DNA from: Rhodospirillales bacterium
GTDB taxonomy: Bacteria; Pseudomonadota; Alphaproteobacteria; Reyranellales; Reyranellaceae
Direction of reading: 5' to 3'
Assembly: GCA_016185145.1 (NCBI GenBank)
Contig: JACPOB010000118.1
Coordinates: 1 to 64,000 of the forward strand
Length of the DNA: 64,000 bases
A program made the translations under genes and the position numbers. How positions within the stretch are numbered: the stretch's first letter is position 1; every line of letters starts with the position of its first letter. The notes below the pieces were generated by a model. The model saw only the letters and a program-made list of their open reading frames with translations, searched no databases and was not told where the DNA came from. Below, one piece after another: positions 7,269-15,600 of the stretch.

Positions 7269-9863
7269 ATGGACGCCAGCCAGACCACCACCTTCCAAGC
7301 CCCCGGCCTCAGCCGCAAGATCAGCTTGGCGTGGCTGGCGCTGGCCTGGGAAGGCCTGTGGCCGCGGCTGGTGCCGGTCCTGTCGTTCGTGGCGCTGTTC
7401 ATTGCCGCCGCCCATCTCGATCTGTTCGCCGGCCTCGACCCCTGGGTCCATACCGGCATCCTGGCCGCCCTCGCGCTGGCCCTGATCGGTCTCGGCTGGT
7501 GGCGCGTGCGCGATTTCGCGCTACCCACGCAGGAAGCCGCGATCCGCCGCCTCGAACGCGACAGCGGCGTGCCGCACCGGCCGCTGGTGGCGGTGCAGGA
7601 CCGCCTGGCCGCCGGCGAATCCGATCCGATGTCGTCGGCCCTGTGGGAGGCGCATCGCCGTCGCGAGGCCGAGCGCCTGGCTGGGCTCAGCAACAAGCCG
7701 GCCCATCCCGGCCTCGCCGTGCTCGACACCTGGGCGCTGCGCTTCGTGCCGCTGCTGGCCCTGGTCGTTGCCATCGCCGTCGCCGGCGGCTGGCGCAGCG
7801 ATCGCATGGCTGCCGCCTTCACGCCGGCCTTCCCGCCGCCGCCGCCGGTTGTCGCCAACCTTTGGATCGCGCCGCCCGCCTATACCGGCAAGCCGCCGAT
7901 CTATCTGGACATGGCCGACAAGGACAAGGTCCTGCGTGTGCCCGTCGGCAGCAAGCTCGCGGGCTTCGTCGACGACGTGCGCGGCCGCAAGCCGCCGCAG
8001 CTCAAGATCGACGGCAACGGCACCGAGTTCGCCACCGTCGGCAAGGGCAAGTACCAGGTCGAGCAGGTCATCACCGAGGGCAAGCAGATCACGCTCCAGG
8101 CGCGCGGCGACGAGCAGGCGCGCTGGAAGCTGCATGTCATCCCCGACCTCGCGCCGACCATCGAGTTCGCCAAGCCGATCGGTGTCGACAAGTGGTCGAC
8201 CAAGATCGAGTACATCGCCGGCGACGACTTCGGTGTGACCGGCGTGCAGCTCCAGATCCGCCTGCATGGTAGCGTGCTGGGCGACGACATGCTGAGCGGC
8301 GACGAGGAGCCTGAGGTCATCCGCCTCGACCTGCCGGTCGCCGGCAACACCAAGAAGGTCGCCGATACTTTCGTGCGCGACCTCACCAGCCATCCCTGGG
8401 CCGGTCTCAAGGTCACGGTGATGCTGTTCGCCACCGATGCGCTGGGTCAGAAGGGGCGCAGCTCCGTCGAGACCTTCCTGCTGCCCGAGCGCGTGTTCAA
8501 CGATCCCACCGCCCGTGCGCTGATCGTCCTGCGCAAGGCGCTGACGCGCGACCCGAAAGCCTACCGCCTCGACGTCGCCGACGGCATGCGCCTGGTCCAG
8601 GCCAAGCCCGAGAGCTACCGCAACGACGCCGTGGTCCAGCTCGGCCTGCGTGTCGGCGCGGCGCGGCTCGCCCAGAACGGCGACAAGGAAAACATCACCG
8701 AGACCCAGAAGCTTCTGTGGGATCTCGCGATGCGCCTCGAGAACGGCTCGATGACCGACGCCGAGCGCGCGCTCGAGCAGGCGCGCCAGGAGCTGCGCGA
8801 CGCCATGCAGCGCAATGCCGGCGACGAGGAGATCGAGCGCCTGATCCAGCAGCTCTACGACGCCATGGGGCGTTGGCAGAAGGAACTCGCCGAGCGCATG
8901 CAGGATCCCGAGGAACGTCGCCGCATGCAGGAGCAGGCGGAAAAGATGGATCCCAACAACACCATCACCGGCGACGACCTGCAGAAGATGCTGGATAAGA
9001 TCCGCGAGATGGCCAAGAACGGCCAGCGCGAGGAAGCCAAGCGCCTGCTCGAAGAGCTGCGCAAGATGATGGAGAACGCGACCCCGATGCTGGCCCAGCC
9101 CGGCCAGCAGCGTCAGCCGGGGCAGCGCGGGCAGCAGGGCCAGGGCAATCAGCAGGGCCGCGAGATGATGAACCAGCTCGACCGTCTGTCGCGCCGCCAG
9201 AACCAGCTTCTGGGCGAGAGCGAGCGCGAGGGCCGTCAGCAGCAGGGCCGCCAGGGTCAGCAGGGCCAGCGCCAGCAAGGGCAGCAGGGGCAACAGGGCC
9301 AGCAGGGTCAGCAAGGCCAACAGGGCCAGCGCGGCCAGCAGGGGCAAGGCGGCCAGCAGCCGGGCGACGGGCAGTGGGGCGAGCAGCAGCGCGGCCAACA
9401 GGAAGGCCTGCGCCGTCAGCTCGGCGACTTCATGAACAAGCTGGACGAGAACGGCATGGGCATGTCGGAGTCGCTGGGCCGTGCCGAGCGCAACATGCGC
9501 GAGGCCGAGGATGCCCTGCGCCGCGGCGATCCGCGCGAGGCCTCACGGTCCCAGCGCCGGGCGCTCGACAACCTGCAGCAGGGCATGACCGACATGGCCG
9601 AGCAGATGCGCCAGCGCGGGCCCGGCAACAACCAGGACATCGCCGAGATCGAGGAGCGCGAGAAGCGCAGCGAGGACCGCGATCCGCTAGGCCGCTCCGA
9701 CGGCAACTACGGCGACGCGGTCGACACCGGCGTCGACAAGGTGCCGCTGGAGCTCGAGCGCCAGAAGAGCCGCGAGATTCTCGACGAGCTGCGCCGCCGC
9801 GCCGGCGAGCAGCGGCCGAAGGACGAGCTCGACTACATCGACCGTCTGCTCAAGACGTACTGA
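7269..9863 (+). CDS. DUF4175 / TIGR02302 family membrane protein with Gln/Gly-rich tract
   Basis: An 864-residue protein of a family restricted to alphaproteobacteria and found, as here, just behind lysA. Two hydrophobic segments near residues 35-75 and one near 155-172 anchor it in the inner membrane. The large middle part is predicted extracytoplasmic beta and then alpha-helical, with charged helices such as ERALEQARQELRDAMQ. Residues ~610-717 are a low-complexity region dominated by GQQ repeats. The tail is helical, ending DELDYIDRLLKTY. The function is unknown; a cell-envelope role is an inference from topology. Start 21 bases after lysA, same operon. Confidence 0.85.
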   Translation: MDASQTTTFQAPGLSRKISLAWLALAWEGLWPRLVPVLSFVALFIAAAHLDLFAGLDPWVHTGILAALALALIGLGWWRVRDFALPTQEAAIRRLERDSGVPHRPLVAVQDRLAAGESDPMSSALWEAHRRREAERLAGLSNKPAHPGLAVLDTWALRFVPLLALVVAIAVAGGWRSDRMAAAFTPAFPPPPPVVANLWIAPPAYTGKPPIYLDMADKDKVLRVPVGSKLAGFVDDVRGRKPPQLKIDGNGTEFATVGKGKYQVEQVITEGKQITLQARGDEQARWKLHVIPDLAPTIEFAKPIGVDKWSTKIEYIAGDDFGVTGVQLQIRLHGSVLGDDMLSGDEEPEVIRLDLPVAGNTKKVADTFVRDLTSHPWAGLKVTVMLFATDALGQKGRSSVETFLLPERVFNDPTARALIVLRKALTRDPKAYRLDVADGMRLVQAKPESYRNDAVVQLGLRVGAARLAQNGDKENITETQKLLWDLAMRLENGSMTDAERALEQARQELRDAMQRNAGDEEIERLIQQLYDAMGRWQKELAERMQDPEERRRMQEQAEKMDPNNTITGDDLQKMLDKIREMAKNGQREEAKRLLEELRKMMENATPMLAQPGQQRQPGQRGQQGQGNQQGREMMNQLDRLSRRQNQLLGESEREGRQQQGRQGQQGQRQQGQQGQQGQQGQQGQQGQRGQQGQGGQQPGDGQWGEQQRGQQEGLRRQLGDFMNKLDENGMGMSESLGRAERNMREAEDALRRGDPREASRSQRRALDNLQQGMTDMAEQMRQRGPGNNQDIAEIEEREKRSEDRDPLGRSDGNYGDAVDTGVDKVPLELERQKSREILDELRRRAGEQRPKDELDYIDRLLKTY
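9098..9420 (+). repeat. Low-complexity CAG-GGC/CAG-CAG repeat tract inside the DUF4175 gene
   Basis: Tandem, slightly degenerate units of CAGCAGGGC or CAACAGGGC encode Gln-Gln-Gly repeats, with the purest part at about 9238-9360. The synonymous CAA/CAG and GGG/GGC changes between units show that selection or age has broken the DNA identity while the peptide pattern is kept. The tract could vary in length by replication slippage in steps of 9 bases without a frameshift. Confidence 0.8.
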
Positions 9864-9867
9864 CGCC

Positions 9868-10242
9868 GTGCGGTTTGCCGTCGCCTCGGCCGCCGCGATC
9901 ATGGTCGTCGCGGCCGGTGCGGCCGTGGGCCAGAGCCAGATGGAGCTGAACGCCCAGGCTGCCGCCGACCTGCGCAAGTCGGACCAGCAGTTGAACGCCG
10001 TCTACAACAAGCTGCGGGCCAAGATCTCCGACGCCGGCAAGAAGAGCCTGCAGGCTGCGCAGCAATCATGGCTGCGCTTTCGCGACCAGGAATGCGAGTT
10101 CGAGACCATGGGCACCGTCGGTGGCACCATCCACTCGATGATCGTCGCCATATGCCTGACCCGACTGACCGATCAGCGCATCAAGGACCTCGAGGCCCAG
10201 CTGAACTGCAAGGAGGGCGACCTCTCCTGCGGCGGGCAGTAG
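9868..10242 (+). CDS. LprI/DUF1311 family secreted protein
   Basis: A 124-residue protein with an N-terminal signal sequence (FAVASAAAIMVVAAGAAVGQS). The mature DUF1311 domain has ADLRKSDQQLNAVYNKLRAKI followed by LQAAQQSWLRFRDQECEFET. That Trp-Arg-Phe-Arg-Asp-x-x-Cys motif defines the lysozyme-inhibitor LprI-like family. Further cysteines (CLTRLT, NCKEG, SCGG) probably pair in the periplasm. The start is GTG, 5 bases after the stop of the upstream gene, so it is in the lysA-DUF4175 operon. Whether it binds lysozyme or another muramidase is not shown by the sequence. Confidence 0.85.
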   Translation: MRFAVASAAAIMVVAAGAAVGQSQMELNAQAAADLRKSDQQLNAVYNKLRAKISDAGKKSLQAAQQSWLRFRDQECEFETMGTVGGTIHSMIVAICLTRLTDQRIKDLEAQLNCKEGDLSCGGQ

Positions 10243-10249
10243 TCTTGCT

Positions 10250-10279
10250 GGGGGCGCGCCACTGGAGTGGCGCGTCCCC
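10250..10279. terminator. Hairpin between convergent genes (family C repeat)
   Basis: A 14-bp stem with one G-T pair (GGGGGCGCGCCACT against AGTGGCGCGTCCCC) and a two-base loop lies between the stop of the LprI-like gene and the stop of hpt on the other strand. It has no T-tract on the plus strand but is well placed to end transcription in both directions. Related sequence (CAGTGGCGCGTC) recurs near 37130. Confidence 0.55.
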
Positions 10280-10281
10280 GG

Positions 10282-10824
10282 CTACGTCGCCGCTTTCTCC
10301 ACCACCCCTATATACGGCAGCCCGCGGAAGCGGTGCGCCCAGTCGAGCCCGTAGCCGACCAGGAACTCGTCGCCGCACTGGAAGCCGACGAAGTCGGCGT
10401 CGAGCTGGGCGATCCGCTTGCCGGGCTTTTCGAGCAAGGTGCAGACCGACACGTGCTTGGCGCCGCGCTCCAGCAGAAGGTTCTTGGCGAAGCTGAGCGT
10501 CAGGCCCGATTCCAGGATGTCGTCGACCAGCAGCACCTCGCGCTGGCGCACGTCGTCGACGATGTCGCGCACGACCTTCACTCGCCCGCTGGTCTCGGTC
10601 TTCACGCCGTAGCTCGACAGGGTCAGGAAATCCATCGACCAGTCGGCGCCGGCGCGGCTCAGCGCGCGGATCAGGTCGGCGGCGAAGACGAAGCTTCCTT
10701 TCAGCACCGACACGACGAGCGTGTCGGCCGGCAGCTTGGCGGCGAGTTCGCCTGCCATGACATCGACGCGGGCGGCGATTTCGGCGGCGGAGAAGCGGAC
10801 GGTGACAGTGGGACGGCCGGGCAT
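10282..10824 (-). CDS. hpt: Hypoxanthine phosphoribosyltransferase
   Basis: A 180-residue type I phosphoribosyltransferase that salvages hypoxanthine or guanine using PRPP. The PRPP-binding motif is EVLLVDDILESGLTL, the pyrophosphate-binding loop VVSVLKGSFVFAADLI, the flexible-loop region SSYGVKTETSGRVKV, and the C-terminal purine-binding segment DFVGFQCGDEFLVGYGLDW. The start at 10824 (MPGRPTVTV) gives the usual family length. An upstream in-frame ATG at 10863 would add 13 residues, and neither start has a strong ribosome binding site. It ends against the hairpin at 10250-10279 and may be transcribed with the zinc-ribbon gene upstream. Confidence 0.92.
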   Translation of the reverse strand: MPGRPTVTVRFSAAEIAARVDVMAGELAAKLPADTLVVSVLKGSFVFAADLIRALSRAGADWSMDFLTLSSYGVKTETSGRVKVVRDIVDDVRQREVLLVDDILESGLTLSFAKNLLLERGAKHVSVCTLLEKPGKRIAQLDADFVGFQCGDEFLVGYGLDWAHRFRGLPYIGVVEKAAT

Positions 10825-10922
10825 GGATCGCTCGCTGGTCGATGATAGTTGTGACGACGCCATTAGAGCACATTCCGTCCGGGCTGGAATCGGCCGAACG
10901 GCAGGTGTCTGGTCCAACCGCT

Positions 10923-11306
10923 CTATTGCCTGAAAAAGCCGCGCAAGGCGTCGATATGAAGGGCGGCGCGCCACTCGGGCGGCAGGACGCTCAGGATCTC
11001 GCCGCGGAAGGCATAGGCGGCGATGACCAGCACGATCACCGCGAGGCCGGCAATCGACAGCCATTGGCCCCACTGCGGCTTGGGGATGGGCGTGGCGAGC
11101 GCGGGCAGCCCGGAATTGTAGCTCGGCGGCCTGATCACGAAGTCGGGGATGGGGCGCGGCGGAGGCGGAACCAGCATATCGGCCGGTGCCGGCCGTTCGC
11201 GCCAGCGATGGCTGCAGCGGGCGCATTGAACGGTGCGGCCGGTCGGGCCAATCGCCAGCGGATCGACGGCATAGCGCGCGCCGCAATTGGGACAGGTGAC
11301 CTGCAT
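10923..11306 (-). CDS. Zinc-ribbon (MJ0042) membrane protein
   Basis: A 127-residue protein. It starts with the MJ0042 zinc-ribbon motif MQVTCPNCGARYAVDP with a second pair in VQCARCSHRWRE, so there are four cysteine ligands. Next come a proline-rich linker (LVPPPPRPIPDF) and one transmembrane helix WLSIAGLAVIVLVIAAYAF around residues 84-102. This architecture is common in alphaproteobacteria, often near ftsE/X or hpt. The function is unknown. The start ATG at 11306 is chosen because the zinc-ribbon begins at the methionine. It is divergent from plsC. Confidence 0.85.
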   Translation of the reverse strand: MQVTCPNCGARYAVDPLAIGPTGRTVQCARCSHRWRERPAPADMLVPPPPRPIPDFVIRPPSYNSGLPALATPIPKPQWGQWLSIAGLAVIVLVIAAYAFRGEILSVLPPEWRAALHIDALRGFFRQ

Positions 11307-11436
11307 GGCTTGCGGCCGGACATTAGAGCGGAATCTCATCGGATGGAACTGCAAGGATTTGAGCGCAGCGGCACTGCGTCGTTGCACGGCATCAACTGGA
11401 CGGATTGTGCCCGAGGCCACTAAAAGTGGGCCCACA

Positions 11437-12165
11437 ATGCTCGGCCTCCGGCTACGTTCGCTCTTCTTCAACGTCGGCTGGTACGTCGGGTCGACGGCCA
11501 TCGCCATCATCGGCATGCCGATCCTCCTGCTGCCGCGGCGCGCCAACATCGCCTGGGCGAATGTGTGGATCGATTTCTGCCTGTGGTGGGCGAAGGTCAC
11601 CTGCCGCATCACCCATCGCGTGAGGGGCCTGGAGAACAGGCCGGCGGGACCGGTCATCCTCGCCTGCAAGCATCAATCGTCGTGGGAGACGCTGGCCTTC
11701 CATCGCCTGTTCCCCAACGCTGCGACGGTGCTGAAGCGCGAGCTGCTTTTCATCCCCGTCGTGGGCTGGGCGATGGCGCGGGCCGGCAACATCGCGGTCG
11801 AGCGCGGCGATGGGCCGAAGGCGTTGCGCAGCCTCCTGCGCCAGGCCAAGGCCGCGATCGCCGAGGGGCGCTCGATCCTGATCTATCCGGAAGGCACGCG
11901 CACGCCGGTCGGCTCGTCGCTGCCCTATCACGCGGGCACCGCGGCGCTCTATCGCCAGCTCGGCGTACCGGTCGTGCCGGTGGCGCTCAATTCGGGCGTG
12001 TTCTGGGGCCGCCGCAAGTTCATCAAGTGGCCCGGCGTTATCGAGGTCGAGGTCCTCGATCCCATCCCGCCGGGCCTCGATCGCGAGACCTTCATGACGA
12101 CCCTGCGCGAGCGCATCGAAGGGGCGACCCAGCGGTTGGTGGCCGACGCCAAGCGCCTTTCCTAG
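11437..12165 (+). CDS. plsC: 1-acyl-sn-glycerol-3-phosphate acyltransferase
   Basis: A 242-residue membrane-bound LPLAT-family enzyme that converts lysophosphatidate to phosphatidate. After an N-terminal hydrophobic segment (GSTAIAIIGMPILLL) comes the catalytic block I, ACKHQSSWETL, an HX4E version of the usual HX4D. Block III is LIYPEGTRTPVG, and block IV VPVVPVALNSG. The ATG at 11437 is preferred because the region between 11287 and it overlaps the divergent zinc-ribbon gene and shows no homology. A short hairpin with TTT follows the stop. Confidence 0.88.
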   Translation: MLGLRLRSLFFNVGWYVGSTAIAIIGMPILLLPRRANIAWANVWIDFCLWWAKVTCRITHRVRGLENRPAGPVILACKHQSSWETLAFHRLFPNAATVLKRELLFIPVVGWAMARAGNIAVERGDGPKALRSLLRQAKAAIAEGRSILIYPEGTRTPVGSSLPYHAGTAALYRQLGVPVVPVALNSGVFWGRRKFIKWPGVIEVEVLDPIPPGLDRETFMTTLRERIEGATQRLVADAKRLS

Positions 12166-12170
12166 CCGGG

Positions 12171-12187
12171 GCCTCGTCAGAGGCTTT
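12171..12187 (+). terminator. Weak hairpin after plsC
   Basis: GCCTC and GAGGC form a 5-bp stem around a 4-base loop, followed by TTT, starting 5 bases after the plsC stop. The short stem and T-run make it a weak candidate intrinsic terminator. Confidence 0.3.
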
Positions 12188-12345
12188 GACGGTGACAGCA
12201 TTGCCTGCACGTCGGTCGAGAGACGCAAGCCGTGGTGTGGCGGCGGTGGCGGCTCCCAGATATGGCCCCTCCTGGAGCCTCAAAAGTCGCAATAAAAGAA
12301 CCCAGCTTCGCCGGCGGCATTGCTATGTCGAAGAGACTGAAGTTA

Positions 12346-12374
12346 TTGACAAGCACGGCGGTTCTCAGTAGAGT
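12346..12374 (+). promoter_or_regulatory. Sigma-70-type promoter candidate for nrdJ
   Basis: TTGACA at 12346-12351 and TAGAGT at 12369-12374 are separated by exactly 17 bases. This is the best promoter match in the 492-bp gap between plsC and nrdJ and points toward nrdJ. Confidence 0.5.
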
Positions 12375-12552
12375 GCGAGCGTCCGTCGCTCCCTGCATCC
12401 TTTCGGCAAAGCCGAGAGGCGGCTCTGACGAGCCGCTCGGGCAATCGAATCGGCTTGGAGTTCTCTGTATGTTCTGATATTATATTTGGCCGTTTGGGCG
12501 CGACGTAGCCTTGGCACGGCGGCGGCGATACCCAAGTTTGGTGGCCGCGTAC

Positions 12553-12568
12553 CCCCTAGGCCTAGGGG
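12553..12568. repeat. Perfect 16-bp palindrome upstream of nrdJ
   Basis: CCCCTAGGCCTAGGGG is self-complementary with no spacer and lies 90 bases before the nrdJ start. It is flanked by two GCGTACC direct repeats. It could be a protein-binding site or part of an RNA structure; the role is unknown. Confidence 0.45.
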
Positions 12569-12657
12569 CTGAGGGGCAGGCGTACCACCAGGCTGTCGGG
12601 CGGAAATACCGGAAATACCGGAAAATCCGAAACCCGTCGCTAACTGGGCTGTGAACG

Positions 12658-15600
12658 ATGGATTGGGCTCCGGTCTCCCAGCGCATCTGGGACATGAAAT
12701 ACCGTTTCCGCGACGCCTCTGGGGCGGCGGACGCCGACATGGACGCGACCTGGTGGCGGGTCGCCCGCGCGCTGGCGGCACCTGAACGCGATCCCGAACT
12801 GTGGGCCGGGCGCTTCCACGAGGCGCTCCAGGGCTTCAAGTTCCTGCCGGCCGGTCGGGTGATCGCCGGCGCCGGCACGGGCCGCACCGTCACGCTCTTC
12901 AACTGCTTCGTCATGGGCGCCATTCCCGACGACATGTCGGGCATCTTCGAGAACCTGCGCGAGGCCGCCCTCACCATGCAGCAGGGCGGCGGTATCGGGC
13001 ACGATTTCTCGACGCTGCGTCCGCGCGGCGCTCCGGTGCTGGGCGTCGGCGCCGACGCTTCTGGCCCGCTCTCGTTCATGGACGTCTGGGATTCGATGTG
13101 CCGCACCATCATGAGCGCGGGCAGCCGCCGCGGCGCCATGATGGCGACGCTGCGCTGCGACCATCCCGACATCGAGGACTTCGTCGACGCCAAGCGCGAT
13201 CCCAAGCGGCTGCGGATGTTCAACGTCTCGGTGCTGATCACCGACGCCTTCATGAAGGCGGTCAAGGAGGACGCCGACTGGGACCTCGTGTTCGGCGGCA
13301 AGGTCTTCCGCACCGTAAAGGCGAAGGCGCTGTGGGAGCGCATCATGCGCGGGACCTACGAGGTCGCCGAGCCGGGCGTGATCTTCATCGATCGCGTCAA
13401 TCGGCGGAACAACCTGCACTACTGCGAGAGCATCCAGGCGACGAACCCGTGCGTCACCGCCGACAGTTGGATCCACACCTCGGTCGGGCCTCGACAAGTG
13501 AGCGACCTGGTTGGCCGGCCGTTCGTCGCCCGCGTCGACGGCAAGGACTTCGAGAGCGGCGCTGCCGGGTTCTTTGCGACCGGCGTCAAGCCTGTTCGCC
13601 GGCTGCGGACCAAGGCGGGCCACAGCCTGCGTCTGACGGACGATCATCTGGTGCTGAAGGTCGATCGCCTTACGCGCTGGTCGCGAGACACCCAGTGGAT
13701 TGCCGCCTCGGCGCTGAAGCCGGGAGATCAGATTGTACTGCACGATCATCGCGCGGCACCGCAGTGGCCGGGCGATCACAACGAAGCAGAAGGCTATCTG
13801 CTTGGCCTGTTGCTGGGCGATGGAACTCTGAAGCAGGACAAGGCGGTCATCAGCGTCTGGCGGCCAGCGCAGGTGGCCAACGGTGTGGCGATGCGTGCCG
13901 GCGTGGACGGCGTCATGGAAGCCGCTCTGGCCGCGGCGCAGACCTTGCCGCATCGCGCCGATTTTGCCGGTTGGGTCGAGGTGAAAGGGCGCGACGAGTG
14001 GCGGCTGTCTCTGGGTGCCGTCAAGGCGCTGGCAGCGTCGTTCGGCATGGCGCCGGGCAACAAGACGCTCACCGCGGCGATGGAAAAGACCTCGTCCGAT
14101 TTCCACCGCGGCCTGTTGCGCGGCCTGTTCGACAGCGACGGCTCGGTGCAGGGCACGCAGGCGAAAGGCGTCAGCGTACGATTGAGCCAGAACAACTTGG
14201 CGACGCTGGAAACGGTCCAGCGCATGTTGCTGCGGCTGGGCATTGCTTCCTCGATCTATCGGGAGCGGCGTCCGGCAGGCCACAGGGCGCTGCCTGACGG
14301 CAGCGGCGGCCAGCGCCTCTACGATTGTGCCGCCCACCATGAGCTGGTGATTGCAGGCGACGGCGTCGGCATGTTCGCCGAGCATGTCGGCTTCGCCGAT
14401 GGCGATAAGGCGCTGCGGCTCAGCAGTCTGCTGTCGGCCTATCGTCGGATGCCCAATCGCGAGCGTTTTGTCGTCGAGATCGACAGCGTCGAATCCGACG
14501 GGACGGCGGAGGTCTACGACGCGCAAATTCCTGGCATCAACGCCTTCGATGCCAATGGCCTGTACGTCCACAATTGTGGCGAACAGCCGTTGCCGCCGTA
14601 TGGCGCCTGCCTGCTCGGCTCGATCAATCTTGCCATGCTGGTCAAGGAGCCGTTCACGCCGCGCGCGCGGCTCGACGCCGAGGCGCTCGAGCGGCTGGTG
14701 CCGCTCGCGGTGCGCATGCTCGACAACGTGATCGACGTCTCGCGCTTCCCTCTGCCGCAGCAGGAGAGGGAAGCCAAGGCCAAGCGGCGCATCGGGCTCG
14801 GCGTCACCGGTCTCGCCGATGCGCTGATCTTCTGCGGCGTGCGCTACGGCTCGCCCGAGGCCGAGACGCTGACGCGCGAGTGGCTGGGCGCCGTGCAGCG
14901 GCTGTCCTACCTGGCGTCGGCCGACATCGCCGCGGAGAAGGGCAGCTTCCCGCTCTACGACCGCGCGCGTTATCTCGCCGGCGAGACGGTGAAGGCGCTG
15001 CCCGACGAGGTGCGTTCGGCGATCGGCCGCTACGGCATCCGCAATGCGCTGCTGAACTCGATCGCGCCCACCGGCACGATCTCGCTGCTCGCCGATAACG
15101 TCTCCTCCGGCATCGAGCCGGTGTTCGCCTTCTCCTTCGTGCGTCATGTGCTGCAGCCAGACGGCAGCAAGCGCGAGGAGAGCGTCGAGGATCATGCGAT
15201 GCGCGTGTGGCGTTCGCTCAAGGGCAACGAGCCGCCGCCGGCCGACATTTTCGTCGATGCCCAGACGCTCAGCCCGGCCGATCACCTGGCGATGCAGGCG
15301 GCCGCGCAGGACTACGTCGACAGCTCGATCTCCAAGACCATCAACCTGCCGCGCGATATCTCCTTCGAAGCCTTCAAGGACGTCTACGAGGAGGCCTATG
15401 CGACGGGTTGCAAGGGCTGCACGACTTATCGACCCAATGACGTGACCGGCGCGGTGCTGGAGGTCAAGCCGCCCTCCGCTCCTGCGGAGCTACGGGCGGC
15501 GAGCGTCGTCTACATCGCCCAGCCGCTCGACCGGCCGGAGGACCTGCCGGGCCGCACCTACAAGATCAAATGGCCGGGCAGCGACCATGCGATCTACATC

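Larger units (their letters stand above)
12188..12657 (+). promoter_or_regulatory. Long leader region before nrdJ
   Basis: This stretch has no convincing gene. It holds a promoter-like pair at 12346-12374 and a hairpin GCGGCTC-TGAC-GAGCCGC near 12420-12440. It also has an AT-rich patch (TATTATATTT) near 12478, a perfect 16-bp palindrome at 12553-12568 and short GGAAATACC direct repeats at 12602-12624. If transcription starts near 12380, the nrdJ mRNA would have a structured 5' leader of about 280 bases. I did not find a cobalamin riboswitch B12 box or a clear NrdR box in it. Confidence 0.45.

Noticed and set aside
7521..9398. A 625-codon minus-strand frame with leucine/alanine-rich repeats opposite the DUF4175 gene
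   Set aside because: The LLALLALL pattern is the reverse reading of the Gln/Gly repeat tract. The plus-strand gene has clear family features.
9098..9420. Possible CRISPR-like or tandem DNA repeat array
   Set aside because: The units are 9 bases, in frame inside a gene and without spacers.
11287..11436. Extended N terminus for the plsC product
   Set aside because: The extra 50 codons overlap the divergent zinc-ribbon gene and show no acyltransferase or signal features; ATG 11437 fits the family.
12188..12657. Cobalamin riboswitch or small gene before nrdJ
   Set aside because: I looked for the GCCACTG B12 box and its partner loops and did not find them. The short frames here have no ribosome binding site or recognisable protein features.
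12640..15285. An 881-codon minus-strand frame opposite nrdJ
   Set aside because: It runs across both extein and intein without homology, and the plus strand encodes a complete conserved enzyme.
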